A DNA stretch of 64,000 bases from assembly GCF_019100495.1 (NCBI RefSeq), contig NZ_JAHRVA010000007.1, positions 134,223 to 198,222 of the forward strand. Reading direction: 5' to 3'. Source of the stretch: Falsochrobactrum tianjinense (GTDB lineage Bacteria > Pseudomonadota > Alphaproteobacteria > Rhizobiales > Rhizobiaceae). Within the stretch, counting starts at the first letter, position 1. The number at the start of each line of letters is the position of its first letter. Positions 10,522 to 22,046 of the stretch are shown here, in pieces. Made by a program: the position numbers and the translations under genes. The notes below the pieces were generated by a model that ran no database searches, was not told where the DNA came from, and worked only from the letters and a program-made list of their open reading frames with translations.

Positions 10522-12264
10522 ATGGCAGACAAAACGGAGAACGAACGGGTGTCAGTCGCGCTGAGCGAAACCCCGCATCTTTGGGGACTGGCCGTTGCAC
10601 AGGCTTGGCGCAGGTTCAGCCGCCGCCTTCGCATGGGGCCGCTTTATCGCTGGCGCTTCACCGGTTTTACGCCCGAACGCATCCTCATCGCGCCTCCCGA
10701 TCTTCGTGTCGCCGACCCCCAGCTCGCGCAGGAATTTTACCACGGGCGCTTTGCGCTCGCTGGCCGTCTGGTCGAAACTGGCGGATTTTCGCCTTTCGCC
10801 GTCGAACCGCCGACATCGGAATGGGAGGCGGCTCTGCATGGTTTCGGCTGGCTGCGTCACCTCAAAAGCGCCAATAGCGAGCTTGCCACCGCCAATGCGC
10901 GCGCGCTCATTGATGACTGGATGCGCCTTTACGGAAAACGCATCGGCGGGCTGGCCTGGTCGCCCGAAGTCACTGCGCAGCGCACCATCGCGTGGTTGCA
11001 ACACTCGAATCTCATCCTGTCGGGCGCAGAACTACCCGCTTATCGCAAATTCATGCGCTCGCTCGCCATGCAAGTGCGTTATCTACGCACCGTGGCCTCG
11101 GCGATGGATGACGGCGAAGAACGCCTTCGTGCCCGCATCGCGCTTGCTTTTGCAGCGCTGGCGCTTCCGGTTTCACCCCCGACCGCACGCGCGGCGCGCC
11201 GCAATCTCGAATATGAACTCAAACGCCAGATTCTGCCCGATGGCGGGCATATTTCACGCAATCCGGCGACCGTTCTGGAGCTTCTGGCCGATCTGCTGCC
11301 CTTGCGCCAGACCTATGCCAATGGCACGGAATCGCCGCCCAAGGCGCTGATCGAAGCCGTAGAGCGCATGTTGCCGGCGCTACGCTTCTTCCGCCATCAG
11401 GATGGCAGTCTTGCGCTCTTCAATGGTGTCGGCCCGACCATGTCGGAGCGTATCATCTCCGTTCTGCGCCACGATGAAACGGCAGGCTCACCCCTCACCC
11501 ATGCACCCTATTCCGGCTATGAACGCCTCTCTATGGGTTCTACCACCATCATTGCCGATACGGGCCTACCGCCGCCGGTTATCGCCTCGCGCGATGCCCA
11601 TGCCGGTTGCCTCGCTTTCGAGATGTCGTCGGGGCGCCAGCGCTACATCGTCAATTCCGGCATAGACCGTTACGGGCCATCTGAATTCCGCCCGCTCGGT
11701 CGCTCCACCGCAGCCCATTCGACCGTGACCATCAACGACACTTCATCGTGCCGTTTCAGCCTGAATGCCGGACTTTCCAGCATGATCGGCACGCCGGTCA
11801 TCGCTGGTCCTACAAGAGTGCAACGCGACCGCGTGGAAGATATGGGGCGGCAGGGCTTCGTCGCCAGCCATGACGGCTATGTGCGGCTTTTCGGCATTTT
11901 CCATGAACGTCGCATGGTGCTTTCGCACAATGGCAGTGTGATTCAAGGTGCGGACCGCTTTTATCGCGGCGACGCAAAGGCGCTGAAAGCTAATGGACGC
12001 GATAATATCGCCGTACGCTTTCATATCCACCCATCGGTCGATATTTCCTTTGATGAAAATGGCCTGATCGTGCTGAGTGCCGATCATGACGACACCTGGG
12101 CATTTTCCTGCTTCGAGGTCGCGCCGCAGCTCGAAGACAGCATCTTCTTCGCCGGCTTTCGCGGCCCCGTGACCTCGAAGCAGATCGTCCTGTCCTTCCC
12201 CGCTTCGCAACTGCCGGAAGTGAACTGGCAGTTCAGCCGCATCGCTATTGGCAGCTATGCTTAA
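10522..12264 (+). CDS. Heparinase II/III-like protein
   Basis: A 580-residue protein with an alpha-helical N-terminal half (about 1-290) and a C-terminal heparinase II/III-type beta-sandwich (about 310-560), in the place usual for Rhizobiales between rsmB and purH. The family includes polysaccharide lyases, but the substrate of this conserved branch is unknown and no signal peptide is evident. The start is placed at MADKTENERV; the 31 codons before it cover the dispersed palindrome and are unlikely to be translated. Confidence 0.8.
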   Translation: MADKTENERVSVALSETPHLWGLAVAQAWRRFSRRLRMGPLYRWRFTGFTPERILIAPPDLRVADPQLAQEFYHGRFALAGRLVETGGFSPFAVEPPTSEWEAALHGFGWLRHLKSANSELATANARALIDDWMRLYGKRIGGLAWSPEVTAQRTIAWLQHSNLILSGAELPAYRKFMRSLAMQVRYLRTVASAMDDGEERLRARIALAFAALALPVSPPTARAARRNLEYELKRQILPDGGHISRNPATVLELLADLLPLRQTYANGTESPPKALIEAVERMLPALRFFRHQDGSLALFNGVGPTMSERIISVLRHDETAGSPLTHAPYSGYERLSMGSTTIIADTGLPPPVIASRDAHAGCLAFEMSSGRQRYIVNSGIDRYGPSEFRPLGRSTAAHSTVTINDTSSCRFSLNAGLSSMIGTPVIAGPTRVQRDRVEDMGRQGFVASHDGYVRLFGIFHERRMVLSHNGSVIQGADRFYRGDAKALKANGRDNIAVRFHIHPSVDISFDENGLIVLSADHDDTWAFSCFEVAPQLEDSIFFAGFRGPVTSKQIVLSFPASQLPEVNWQFSRIAIGSYA

Positions 12265-12366
12265 GTGCTACAGTTTAAGGTAGGATTCCCGTTCTTCCTG
12301 TGCTAATCCGCCTGCGTCCACCCTTCCTGAAGGCAAAATGCTTCAGCAACGAAGAGACCATTTCCT

Positions 12367-13983
12367 ATGGCTGTCAGCTCCAAACATATTCCCGCTCCCG
12401 ACCTTTGTCGGGTGCGACGCGCCCTCCTTTCCGTATCCGATAAAACGGGCCTGATCGAATTCGCCAGAGCGCTTCATGCGCATGATGTCGAAATCCTCTC
12501 GACAGGCGGCACGGCCAAAGCAATCGCCGCCGAGGGGATTCCTGTGCGCGATGTATCGGAAGTCACAGGCTTTCCCGAGATCATGGATGGGCGCGTGAAA
12601 ACGCTGCATCCGGCAGTCCATGGCGGTCTTCTCGCCGTGCGCAATGATCCCGAACACGTTGCCGCGATGGAAGAACATGGAATAGGCGGCATAGATCTGG
12701 CCGTCATCAATCTCTATCCCTTCGAGGAAGTCCGTTTTCAGGGCGGCGATTACGACACGACCGTTGAGAACATCGATATTGGCGGCCCGGCCATGATCCG
12801 TGCCTCGGCCAAGAACCATGCCTATGTGGCAACCGTGGTCGATCCTGCCGACTATGCGGATGTCGTGGCCGAGCTTGAAAAGCAGTCCGGCTCGCTACCG
12901 CTTTCCTTCCGCAAGAAGCTTGCCGCCAAGGCTTTTTCGCGCACCGCTACCTATGATGCGGCCATTTCCAACTGGTTCGCGGAAGCTACCGAAGAAGAAA
13001 CGCCGGTCTGGCGTTCGGTGGCAGGCAAGCTGCATTCGGTCATGCGCTATGGCGAAAATCCACACCAGAACGCAGGCTTCTACCTGACTGGCGAACAACG
13101 TCCCGGCGTTGCCACCGCAACCCAGCTTCAGGGCAAGCAGCTTTCCTATAATAATATCAACGACACCGATGCCGCTTTCGAGCTCGTCGCCGAATTCGAC
13201 CCGGCGCGTATTGCAGCGGTTGCGATCATCAAGCACGCCAATCCATGCGGCGTAGCGGAAGCCGCCAGCATCAAGGAAGCCTATCTCAAAGCACTGGCCT
13301 GTGATCCGGTTTCGGCTTTCGGCGGCATTGTCGCGCTCAACCGGACGCTTGACGAAGAAGCGGCTGAAGAAATCGTGAAAATCTTCACCGAAGTCATCAT
13401 CGCACCCGACGCGACAGAAGGCGCGAAGGCCATCGTTGCAGCCAAGAAAAATCTGCGCCTGCTGGTGACTGGCGGCCTGCCCGACCCGCGCGCACGAGGC
13501 ATTGCGGCAAAGACGGTTGCAGGTGGCCTGCTGGTTCAGTCGCGCGACAATGGCAATGTCGATGATCTCGATCTCAAGGTCGTGACCAAACGCGCACCTG
13601 GCGAAGCTGAACTTAACGACATGAAATTCGCCTTCCGCGTCGCCAAGCATGTGAAGTCGAACGCCATCGTCTATGTAAAAAACGGTGCGACAGTCGGCAT
13701 CGGCGCAGGCCAGATGAGCCGCGTGGATTCGGCTCGCATCGCCGCCCGCAAGGCGGAAGATGCAGCGCAAGCCGCAGGTCTCGCCGAGCCGCTGACCAAG
13801 GGCTGTGTGGTGGCATCCGACGCCTTCTTCCCCTTTGCCGACGGCCTGCTTTCTGCCGTCGAGGCCGGTGCCACCGCCGTCATCCAGCCGGGCGGCTCGA
13901 TGCGTGACGATGAAGTCATCGCCGCAGCCGACGAACATGGCATAGCCATGGTCATGACAGGGATGCGCCATTTTCGGCATTAG
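12367..13983 (+). CDS. purH: Bifunctional AICAR transformylase / IMP cyclohydrolase
   Basis: A 538-residue enzyme for the last two steps of IMP synthesis. The N-terminal MGS-like cyclohydrolase domain (about 14-155) begins [13 protein letters not shown] and contains STGGTAKAI and [10 protein letters not shown]. The C-terminal transformylase domain contains RYGENPHQ, the catalytic KHANPCG motif and FPFADG. It ends shortly before a dispersed palindrome and a strong terminator. Confidence 0.97.
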   Translation: MAVSSKHIPAPDLCRVRRALLSVSDKTGLIEFARALHAHDVEILSTGGTAKAIAAEGIPVRDVSEVTGFPEIMDGRVKTLHPAVHGGLLAVRNDPEHVAAMEEHGIGGIDLAVINLYPFEEVRFQGGDYDTTVENIDIGGPAMIRASAKNHAYVATVVDPADYADVVAELEKQSGSLPLSFRKKLAAKAFSRTATYDAAISNWFAEATEEETPVWRSVAGKLHSVMRYGENPHQNAGFYLTGEQRPGVATATQLQGKQLSYNNINDTDAAFELVAEFDPARIAAVAIIKHANPCGVAEAASIKEAYLKALACDPVSAFGGIVALNRTLDEEAAEEIVKIFTEVIIAPDATEGAKAIVAAKKNLRLLVTGGLPDPRARGIAAKTVAGGLLVQSRDNGNVDDLDLKVVTKRAPGEAELNDMKFAFRVAKHVKSNAIVYVKNGATVGIGAGQMSRVDSARIAARKAEDAAQAAGLAEPLTKGCVVASDAFFPFADGLLSAVEAGATAVIQPGGSMRDDEVIAAADEHGIAMVMTGMRHFRH

Positions 13984-13984
13984 A

Positions 13985-14027
13985 GCGCATCCCGAAAAGT
14001 GTGAAACGGTTTTCGGACAAGATGCGC
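13985..14027. repeat. Dispersed imperfect palindrome (GCGCATC ... GATGCGC)
   Basis: The outer arms GCGCATC (13985-13991) and GATGCGC (14021-14027) and inner arms CCGAAAA / TTTTCGG form an interrupted hairpin directly after the purH stop codon. The sequence has the look of the short palindromic repeats scattered through Brucella and other Rhizobiales genomes. Confidence 0.6.
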
Positions 14028-14046
14028 GGTAACAACAAATTGTTAG

Positions 14047-14078
14047 AGCCCCGGAAACACGCGGTCCGGGGCTTTTTC
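14047..14078 (+). terminator. Rho-independent terminator after purH
   Basis: Nine-base perfect stem AGCCCCGGA / TCCGGGGCT with a nine-base loop, followed directly by TTTTTC. Confidence 0.88.
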
Positions 14079-14133
14079 TTGACCTTCACGTTTCGTATGA
14101 TTCGCTTGTATTCGTTTTGGAGGAGCATCGTCC

Positions 14134-15633
14134 ATGACCCGCTATATCGGTTCCATCGATCAGGGGACCACCAGTTCGCGCTTCATTATTTTTGACCGGA
14201 ATGGCGATATCATTGCCGTGGACCAGCGCGAGCATGAGCAAATCTATCCGAAAGCGGGCTGGGTGGAGCATGATGCAACGGAAATCTGGCGCAATACGCA
14301 GCATGTCATTGATGGTGCACTGAAAAAGGCCGGATTGCGAGCCTCTGATATTGCCTCTGTCGGTATCACCAACCAGCGTGAAACCACACTGCTATGGGAC
14401 AGAAAAACCGGCGCGCCGCTCTGCAACGCTCTGGTCTGGATGGATACGCGCACCGACGAGATGGTGGCCCACTTCGTGAAGGATGGCGGCGCCGACCTCC
14501 TGCGTGCGAAGACAGGCCTGCCGATCTCCACCTATTTTTCCGGCCTCAAGCTGCGCTGGATTCTCGATCACGTTCCCGGCGCGCGCGAAAAAGCGCAAGC
14601 AGGCGATGCCCTTTTCGGCACCATCGACACATGGCTGGTCTGGAACCTGACCGGTGGCGCCAATGGCGGCATCCATATCACTGATGTGACGAATGCTTCG
14701 CGCACCCAGCTGATGGACATCGCTACGCTGAAATGGGACGAGGAAACCCTGCGCCTGTTTGAAATTCCACCTGCCTGCCTGCCGGCAATCCGCTCCTCAA
14801 GCGAGATCTATGGCGCAATCGCCCTGCCATCGCTGGAAGGCGTCAAGCTTGCAGGCATCCTCGGCGACCAGCAGGCAGCCCTTTTCGGTCAGGCATGTCT
14901 TCAGCCGGGCGAAGCCAAGAACACCTATGGCACCGGCTGTTTCATGCTGATGAATACAGGCGAAAAGCTGGTGCCGTCATCCTGCGGTCTTCTGACTACC
15001 GTTGCCTACCGTTTGGGCGAAGCAAAGCCGGTCTATGCACTGGAAGGCTCGATTGCGATCACCGGTGCTCTCGTGCAATGGCTGCGCGACAATCTCGGCA
15101 TCATCAGCAATAGCGGTGAAATAGAAACCCTCGCCCGCACGGTCGAAGACAATGGCGATGTCTATTTCGTGCCTGCCTTCTCCGGTCTTTATGCGCCACA
15201 CTGGCAAGATTCCGCGCGCGGCATCATTGCGGGCCTCACCCGTTTCGCAAACAAAGGTCATATCGCCCGCGCCGCCCTTGAGGCAAGCTGCTATCAGGTG
15301 CGCGAAGTGCTCGAAGCCATGGTTAAGGATTCCGGCGTCGAGATCAGCGAACTGCGGGCCGATGGCGGCATGACCATCAATGAACTGCTTATGCAATTCC
15401 AGTCCGATATTCTCAATGTGCCGGTAGTGCGCCCTAAAATCATTGAGACAACGGCCCTGGGAGCTGCCTATGCGGCGGGCCTTGCCGTGGACTACTGGAG
15501 GAGCACGAACGACATCGTTGAAAACTGGCAGGTGGGTCATCGCTGGCATCCGAAAATGGGCGAAAAGGAACGCAGTCGCCTTTTCCGCTCATGGGAAAAA
15601 GCGGTGCAGCGCTCGCTCAACTGGATCGAATAA
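14134..15633 (+). CDS. glpK: Glycerol kinase
   Basis: A 499-residue FGGY-family kinase that phosphorylates glycerol to glycerol-3-phosphate. Family motifs seen are the N-terminal [19 protein letters not shown], the DWxx-like [25 protein letters not shown] and the C-terminal [14 protein letters not shown]. The length is typical. A GGAGGA ribosome site lies 11 bases before the ATG. No glycerol uptake or glpD gene is adjacent. Its last 17 bases overlap the convergent MFS gene. Confidence 0.97.
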   Translation: MTRYIGSIDQGTTSSRFIIFDRNGDIIAVDQREHEQIYPKAGWVEHDATEIWRNTQHVIDGALKKAGLRASDIASVGITNQRETTLLWDRKTGAPLCNALVWMDTRTDEMVAHFVKDGGADLLRAKTGLPISTYFSGLKLRWILDHVPGAREKAQAGDALFGTIDTWLVWNLTGGANGGIHITDVTNASRTQLMDIATLKWDEETLRLFEIPPACLPAIRSSSEIYGAIALPSLEGVKLAGILGDQQAALFGQACLQPGEAKNTYGTGCFMLMNTGEKLVPSSCGLLTTVAYRLGEAKPVYALEGSIAITGALVQWLRDNLGIISNSGEIETLARTVEDNGDVYFVPAFSGLYAPHWQDSARGIIAGLTRFANKGHIARAALEASCYQVREVLEAMVKDSGVEISELRADGGMTINELLMQFQSDILNVPVVRPKIIETTALGAAYAAGLAVDYWRSTNDIVENWQVGHRWHPKMGEKERSRLFRSWEKAVQRSLNWIE

Positions 15634-17008
15634 TATTATCGGCTGGATAGGGCGTGGCCTTTGCCAGCACCAGACCAGCCGCAAAAAAGACGACCAGAAC
15701 CGACATCCCCAGCGCTGCCGAGCCGCTGAGCGCCGTCACACTCGCCACCAGAAACGGTCCCAGAAAGCTGGTCGCACGGCCTGCCAGCGCATAAATGCCA
15801 AAATAGCGCCCCGATTCCTGTGGCGCGATACTGCGCGCAAACCACGACCGCGACGACGCTTGTACCGGCCCGAAAGCCGCACCGATCAGCAACCCGTAAA
15901 ACAGAAAAGCGTGTTCGGCAGGCGTTGCGAACAATCCGTCAGCCCCGGTGACGCTGAACGAAACAAGACCGAATAATGTATGATCATGCCCGGTGGATAC
16001 GATGCCCAGCGAAGCGAGAAGAAGAAGCACAACCGACACCAGAACCACGGCTTTCGACCCCAGCCTTGTGTCGAGACGGCTTGCGACGAGACAGCCGAAA
16101 ATCGCTGTCACATTGAGGATCATGCCAAAAAGCCCGATTTCGGTGATCGACCAGCCAAACAATATGGCGGCATAGCCCGCTCCCAATGCAAGCAACGCAT
16201 TGACACCATCCTGATAGATCATCCGGGCGATCAGAAAGCGCATGATGCCGGGACGTTTACGCACCTCGGCAAGCGTCACTTTCAGCTCTGAAAGCCCCGA
16301 ACGCAGCGCCCGCCCTAGCGGCTCGCCCCGCGCCGCATCGGGCGTGAAAAGGAACATCGGCAAGATGAAGACGAAATACCACGCCGCCGCCAGCGGGCCC
16401 GCAATGCGCGCATCCTCGCCTTTTGCCGGATCGAGCCCGAACAACGGCTCCATACCGATGATCGTCCTGCCGGTTTCAGGAGAGCCCGCCAGACAGAGAA
16501 CGATAAAGACCAGCACAATCATGCCGCCCAGATAGCCAAGTCCCCATGCAATATTGGAAACACGCCCGATATCTTCGTTCGCAACGAGGCGTGGCATCAT
16601 GGAATCATTGAAGACGATCGAAAATTCCGCCGCCACCATTGCAATTGCAAAGACGAGCAAAACCCAGAACAGGCTTGCCCCCGGCACGGCGAACCAGAGC
16701 AGCGACAGGCATATTATCTTGAGGGCGGCAAAGAAGGCGATCCATGGCTTGCGCGCGCCGGTTCGGTCGGCGACCGCGCCCAGTATGGGCGACAGAACCG
16801 CGACCAGAAGGCCGGCGACGGCAATGCCATAGCCCCATGCAATCTGTCCCGCTTCGGGGCTTTCCGCCATACGCGAGATGAAATAGGGGCCGAAGATAAA
16901 GGTCGTCACCACCGTAAAAAACGGTTGCGCCGCCCAGTCGAAAAATATCCATCCCCAAATACCGCTCCGCGGGGCAGGGTTGCGGACGCCTAACGTCTGG
17001 TCTGTCAC
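15617..17008 (-). CDS. MFS transporter, UMF1/Atg22-like
   Basis: A 463-residue permease with about twelve hydrophobic segments. The N-terminal [14 protein letters not shown] and [13 protein letters not shown] are typical of the UMF1 branch of the major facilitator superfamily, to which the yeast vacuolar Atg22 proteins belong. The substrate is unknown. The gene starts 26 bases after the stop of the NAD-glutamate dehydrogenase gene and may be its operon partner, which would fit an amino-acid exporter, but this is inference. It overlaps the 3' end of glpK on the other strand. Confidence 0.85.
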   Translation of the reverse strand: MTDQTLGVRNPAPRSGIWGWIFFDWAAQPFFTVVTTFIFGPYFISRMAESPEAGQIAWGYGIAVAGLLVAVLSPILGAVADRTGARKPWIAFFAALKIICLSLLWFAVPGASLFWVLLVFAIAMVAAEFSIVFNDSMMPRLVANEDIGRVSNIAWGLGYLGGMIVLVFIVLCLAGSPETGRTIIGMEPLFGLDPAKGEDARIAGPLAAAWYFVFILPMFLFTPDAARGEPLGRALRSGLSELKVTLAEVRKRPGIMRFLIARMIYQDGVNALLALGAGYAAILFGWSITEIGLFGMILNVTAIFGCLVASRLDTRLGSKAVVLVSVVLLLLASLGIVSTGHDHTLFGLVSFSVTGADGLFATPAEHAFLFYGLLIGAAFGPVQASSRSWFARSIAPQESGRYFGIYALAGRATSFLGPFLVASVTALSGSAALGMSVLVVFFAAGLVLAKATPYPADNIIRSS

Positions 17009-17034
17009 GCGCCCATTCCTCCCCGCTCCGGTTT

Positions 17035-20000
17035 TTAAAGCGCCAGATCCGACATGAGGCCGGCAGCGACCGCAAGACGCGAGACCGTCAGGTCCCCGCC
17101 TTCCGTCAGCGCCACCATCCGGCCCCTGACCTGTTCAATGCGCTCGCCATCCGCCGCAAACCACGCCGAAGCCGGGTCCTTCTCCCTGGCGAAGCGCTTC
17201 AAGGCCGCGACCGTAATGCCGCGCGCTGCCTGCGTAATCGTTTCGGCCGCGCGCGACAGGGCCAGCCCGTCATAATAGTCCGTCACCGGAATAGCACGCG
17301 CGGCCTCCTCGATACGGCCGATACGGAAGACTTCCGTCACTCCGAAATAGGCCTTGGCGGCGGAAACCAGATCGGCCTTGGCCAGATGCGCCACCAGCGC
17401 GACATCCGGCATGATAGCCGCAAGCTGGAGATGCGCCAGACGCACAGCGAGCGCTTCCGGTGCGCCTTTTTCGATAAACGCCGCCTTGTCTTCCTGCACA
17501 ATGCTGGTGAGGAATTCCGGCATGAGTTCGATCATATGCGGCTCAAGTTCGGTGCGCGCCTTGACGATGGTATCGACCAGTTCGGCCAGCGAAGCGCCGG
17601 TGGTATCGTTACGCAGCACCCAGGCTGTCGTCGCTTGCAGCATATCGCCGACAAGCTGGTAGAACTGGTTCTGTACCTCGCCTGTTACCTTACTGTCGAG
17701 CGCGTCGATGGCATCATAGATTGCCTTGACCCCGAAACCATCACGCACCGCCACATAGGCCCGCACAATATCGGCAGCCGGTTTGCCCGTCGTATCCTCA
17801 AGATTGCTGACAAAGGTGACGCCGCCGCGATTGACCACATCATTGGCCAGTTGCGTCGCGATGATTTCGCGCCTCAAACGATGGCTTGAAATCTCCTCCG
17901 CATAGGTCTTGACCATCTGCGGCGGAAAATAATCGAGTAGAAGAGAGTGGAAATAAGGCTGGTCGGGAAGCTGGCTCGCCACCAGATCATCACAGAGCGA
18001 AAGCTTGGAATAGGCCAGAAGCACGGCCAGTTCCGGGCGGGTCAGCGGCTGGCCAGCCTTTTGCCGTTCGTTGAGCAGCGCGTCCGACGGCAGGTTTTCC
18101 ACCTTGCGGTCAAGCAGCTTGCGGCTTTCCAGTTCGTCCATGAAGCGCGCCTGATAGGGCAGGCCTGCTAGCCCCTGCCGCTCGACCAGCGAAAGGGCCA
18201 GCGGTTGCAGATAATTGTTACGCAGCACCAGCTGCGCCACATCGTCCGTCATACTGACCAGCAGCTTGTCGCGCGCCGATCGCTTGAGCTTGCCCGACCG
18301 CATGGCCGCCGCCAGAGCGATCTTGATATTGACCTCGACATCCGAGCAGTTGACGCCAGCGGAATTGTCGATGGCGTCCGTATTGCCGCGCCCGCCCTTG
18401 CTTTCAATACCGCCATTGAGCGCATATTCAATGCGTCCGCGCTGCGTCATGCCCAGGTTGGCACCCTCGCCGATCACTCGCGCACGCACATCCGAGCCGG
18501 TAATACGGATCGCGTCATTGGCGCGGTCGCCCACCTGCGCATCCGTCTCAACGGAGGAGCGAATATAGGTGCCAATGCCTCCGAACCAGAGCAGATCCAC
18601 TGGCGCTTTCAGGATCGCCGTCATGATTTCTTGTGGCGTAGCCGTGGTTTTGCCAATGCCGATTGCAGCGGCAGCCGCAGCCGATAATGTGATCGTCTTC
18701 TGGCTGCGGCTGAAGATGCCGCCGCCGGGCGAGAGCTTGGAGCGGTCGTAATCCTGCCAGCTCGAACGCGGCAGATCGAAAAGGCGCTTGCGCTCGGCAA
18801 AGCCGGTCGCAGGAGCCGGATCGGGGTCGATGAAGATGTCGCGATGGTCAAAAGCGGCAACCAGCCTTGTTTGCTGCGAAAGCAGCATGCCATTGCCGAA
18901 CACATCGCCCGACATATCCCCCACGCCTACAGCCGTGAAATGCTGGCTCTGGATGTCGATATCCAGCTCGCGGAAATGCCGCTTCACCGCTTCCCACGCG
19001 CCGCGCGCGGTGATGCCCATGCCCTTGTGGTCATAGCCCGCCGAACCGCCGGAGGCGAAAGCATCATCCAGCCAGAAATCATGCGCCTGACTGATGGCAT
19101 TGGCCGTGTCCGAGAAAGTAGCCGTTCCCTTGTCGGCTGCGACGACGAAATATGGATCATCATTATCGTGACGCACGACATCGTTGGGCGGCACGACATG
19201 GCTATCCTCGATATTGTCCGTAACCGACAAAAGCGTGGTGATGAACACCTTATAGGCCTCACGCCCTGCCTCGAAAACCACATTGCGATCCCCACCAACT
19301 GGCAAGCGTTTGGGGTAGAAACCGCCTTTGGCGCCCACCGGCACGATAACGGCGTTCTTCACCTGCTGTGCTTTTACAAGTCCCAGCACTTCGGTGCGAT
19401 AATCCTGCGCGCGGTCCGACCAGCGCAAGCCCCCACGCGCCACCGCGCCAAAGCGCAGGTGAACGCCTTCCACTTCCGGCCCATAGACGAAAATTTCGCG
19501 ATAGGGACGGGGTTCCGGCAGGCCCTCCACCAGGCGCGGATTGAGCTTGAAGGCAAAGGTCACACGCGGCCTTCCATCGACATCGGGCTGCCATGCATTG
19601 GTGCGCAATGTCGCTTCGATCAGATTGCGGAAACGACGCAAAATCTGGTCGTCATCGATGCTCGGCACTGCCAGCAACGCCGTTTCAATCGCATCGACCA
19701 GCTTGTTTTCGGCCTTTTCCCGCCGCTTCGACGCAGGATTGAAGCGCAGATCGAACAGCGAATAAAGGTCTGTGGCGATTTCCGGGTAGCGATTGAGCGC
19801 GGCAGCAATAAAGCTTTGCGGATAGGCAATGCCCGCCTGTTGCAGATAGCGGCCATAGGCGCGCAGGATCATGATCTGCCGCGCCGTCAGGCGTGCCGTC
19901 TGGACCAGTGCATTATAGAAGTCATTATCCGCCTCTCCGCCCCAGACGGTGCGGAACACCTCCTCCAGCATCTCGCCCTCATCGGTGAGATCAACCGGCG

Positions 20001-21843
20001 CGCCATAGGCATTCACCAGTTGCATGTCGTGAAAGAACACCGGAACGTCCGCGCCGCCTGCATCGGGCAATTCGATGGTCTGCTCGCTGATGACGCGAAA
20101 GCCCATATTTTCCAGCAGCGGTACGCGCTGCGAGAGCACCACGGGAGCGCCATAGTGATAAAGTTTCAGCGAAACTCCGTCCGGCCCGTCGGTGCGATAC
20201 CGGTAAAAATCGACGAAAAGCGGCGCTTGCGGGCTGAGCCCTTCAATGCGCCTGGCATCAACCAGCGCATCGGCAGGTGTGAAAATCTCGCGATAAGAGG
20301 GCGGGAATGCCGAGGCCAGCGCAATCGTGGACGCATTTTCCGTGGTTGCGCTTTCAGAAACCACATCCTCCCATGTGCGGATGATATCGCGTACTTTCGC
20401 CTCCAGCGTTTCGCGATCCACATGCGGCATCGAACGCTTCGTGCGGCGAATGACGAATTGCACGCGCGTCAGCCCATTGGGCAAAAACACCGGATGAAAT
20501 TCAAAACTGTCACCTTCATAGACCTCGACGAGATGACGCCCGATCTTCTCGCGCGCTACTGAATCGTAGCGGTCGCGCGAAATATAGACCAGAACAGACG
20601 CAAATCGCCCGAAGCGGTCATGGCGCGGTATCACGCGGACGCGCGGACGTTCGCCCAGCGCAAGGATCAGTTCAGCATTGGCCGTCAGGCTGTCCGTATC
20701 GATTTGAAACAGCTCGTCGCGCGGATATTCTTCGAGCACGCTCACAAGCGCCTTGCCCGAATGGTCCTCACGATTGAAGCCCAGATGCCTGATGACGGCA
20801 TCGGCCTTCGAGCGGATGAAAGGAATGCTGGCGATGGAACTGGTATAGGCAACCGACGTGAACAGGCCAACAAGGCGCAATTCGCCGACCGCCTCGCCCT
20901 TCTCGCCAAATATCTTGATGCCGACATAGTCGAGATAAGTGCGTCTATGGACCAGCGAGAGCGTATTCGCCTTGGTGACGATCAGCGGTTCGGCGCTGTC
21001 GAGAAAATCGGTAATCTCTGGCGGTGTGAGCGTATCCTCATCGTCCTTGCGCAGCACGCGCACGCCCTGATCGCCAAGAACGCCCAGGGGCTTTCCAACC
21101 GTCACCAGTTCGCGCTTTCTGCCGCTGCCCTCGAACGCCAGTTCGCGCATACCCAGAAAGACGAAATTATCGTCGCGCAGCCATTCGAGAAAGGCAATGG
21201 CCTCCGGCATGGCGGCATTTTTGGTCAGCTCATAGGTGCGTTTATAATCGGTGATCGCTCCATCGATGCGCCGGAGCATTGGTTTCCAGTCTCCAACCGC
21301 CAGATCGACCTGCCCGATGATGCGGTCGAGAGAAGCAATCAATTCGTCCTGTGCATCCTTGGTCATTGCCGAAAGATGCATCTGCACCACGCTGACGCGC
21401 TCAACCTCTTTGGCGGGAGGGAGCTGCGAGGCTTCGCCAAGAATGACGAGCTTGTCTTTTTCATGCGATATATCGAGAACCGGATGCACGAGAAGAAATA
21501 TCTGTCCGGCATGATCACCAAGCTCACCCATGATGGAATCGAGCAGGAACGGCTTGTTGCCATTGACGATAGTGACCACGCTGACGAGGCGGCCCTGCCG
21601 CTCGATGCCATTGTCGATATTGATGATAGTTTTTCCCTTGCGCCAGCGCTCCAGCGCGGCATAGGCGATATGAGCTGAACTTTCGAGGACCTTGGCGTCA
21701 TAGGCGGCGAGGTCTTCCGGCGGTGCCCATTCGAAAAGAAGCTGCGAGAAAGCAGCCAAAGCCTTGGGCTTCCCCCCCCTTTTTTCCTCCTTGCCTGCCT
21801 TGGAACTTTTTACTTTACTCGACCGGTCCTGCTTTGCAGTCAC
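17035..21843 (-). CDS. NAD-specific glutamate dehydrogenase, large type (GDH-180)
   Basis: A 1602-residue enzyme that deaminates glutamate to 2-oxoglutarate with NAD. It belongs to the about 180-kDa class, with a long N-terminal regulatory region containing ACT-like segments, the catalytic core (RGGLRWSDRAQDYRTE then VPVGAKGGF, about residues 810-860) and a long helical C-terminal part. The start is set at a GTG preceded by AGGAG eight bases upstream (MTAKQDRSSK); a TTG twelve codons further up is the alternative. In Brucella this enzyme class links glutamate breakdown to the TCA cycle. Confidence 0.95.
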   Translation of the reverse strand: MTAKQDRSSKVKSSKAGKEEKRGGKPKALAAFSQLLFEWAPPEDLAAYDAKVLESSAHIAYAALERWRKGKTIINIDNGIERQGRLVSVVTIVNGNKPFLLDSIMGELGDHAGQIFLLVHPVLDISHEKDKLVILGEASQLPPAKEVERVSVVQMHLSAMTKDAQDELIASLDRIIGQVDLAVGDWKPMLRRIDGAITDYKRTYELTKNAAMPEAIAFLEWLRDDNFVFLGMRELAFEGSGRKRELVTVGKPLGVLGDQGVRVLRKDDEDTLTPPEITDFLDSAEPLIVTKANTLSLVHRRTYLDYVGIKIFGEKGEAVGELRLVGLFTSVAYTSSIASIPFIRSKADAVIRHLGFNREDHSGKALVSVLEEYPRDELFQIDTDSLTANAELILALGERPRVRVIPRHDRFGRFASVLVYISRDRYDSVAREKIGRHLVEVYEGDSFEFHPVFLPNGLTRVQFVIRRTKRSMPHVDRETLEAKVRDIIRTWEDVVSESATTENASTIALASAFPPSYREIFTPADALVDARRIEGLSPQAPLFVDFYRYRTDGPDGVSLKLYHYGAPVVLSQRVPLLENMGFRVISEQTIELPDAGGADVPVFFHDMQLVNAYGAPVDLTDEGEMLEEVFRTVWGGEADNDFYNALVQTARLTARQIMILRAYGRYLQQAGIAYPQSFIAAALNRYPEIATDLYSLFDLRFNPASKRREKAENKLVDAIETALLAVPSIDDDQILRRFRNLIEATLRTNAWQPDVDGRPRVTFAFKLNPRLVEGLPEPRPYREIFVYGPEVEGVHLRFGAVARGGLRWSDRAQDYRTEVLGLVKAQQVKNAVIVPVGAKGGFYPKRLPVGGDRNVVFEAGREAYKVFITTLLSVTDNIEDSHVVPPNDVVRHDNDDPYFVVAADKGTATFSDTANAISQAHDFWLDDAFASGGSAGYDHKGMGITARGAWEAVKRHFRELDIDIQSQHFTAVGVGDMSGDVFGNGMLLSQQTRLVAAFDHRDIFIDPDPAPATGFAERKRLFDLPRSSWQDYDRSKLSPGGGIFSRSQKTITLSAAAAAAIGIGKTTATPQEIMTAILKAPVDLLWFGGIGTYIRSSVETDAQVGDRANDAIRITGSDVRARVIGEGANLGMTQRGRIEYALNGGIESKGGRGNTDAIDNSAGVNCSDVEVNIKIALAAAMRSGKLKRSARDKLLVSMTDDVAQLVLRNNYLQPLALSLVERQGLAGLPYQARFMDELESRKLLDRKVENLPSDALLNERQKAGQPLTRPELAVLLAYSKLSLCDDLVASQLPDQPYFHSLLLDYFPPQMVKTYAEEISSHRLRREIIATQLANDVVNRGGVTFVSNLEDTTGKPAADIVRAYVAVRDGFGVKAIYDAIDALDSKVTGEVQNQFYQLVGDMLQATTAWVLRNDTTGASLAELVDTIVKARTELEPHMIELMPEFLTSIVQEDKAAFIEKGAPEALAVRLAHLQLAAIMPDVALVAHLAKADLVSAAKAYFGVTEVFRIGRIEEAARAIPVTDYYDGLALSRAAETITQAARGITVAALKRFAREKDPASAWFAADGERIEQVRGRMVALTEGGDLTVSRLAVAAGLMSDLAL

Positions 21844-22046
21844 GTCGGATACTCCTGTTATGGTGGCAATGCGGCTCAAATTAACAGATTGAGAGTTTGT
21901 TTCGATGGCAAATCGTTGAAAACAACCAAAAAAATCCGTTAAAGATAGAAAAAGACGATCTAATCAATTTAATTTGGAATAAAATTCTGAAAATTCATCC
22001 CGCCCTTTTCCAAAAATGACGAATTATTTTCTTATCTGCGGTTTCG

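Noticed and set aside
18844-20562. Plus-strand open frame of 572 codons
   Set aside because: Antisense shadow of the NAD-glutamate dehydrogenase gene; no recognisable motifs and no ribosome site.
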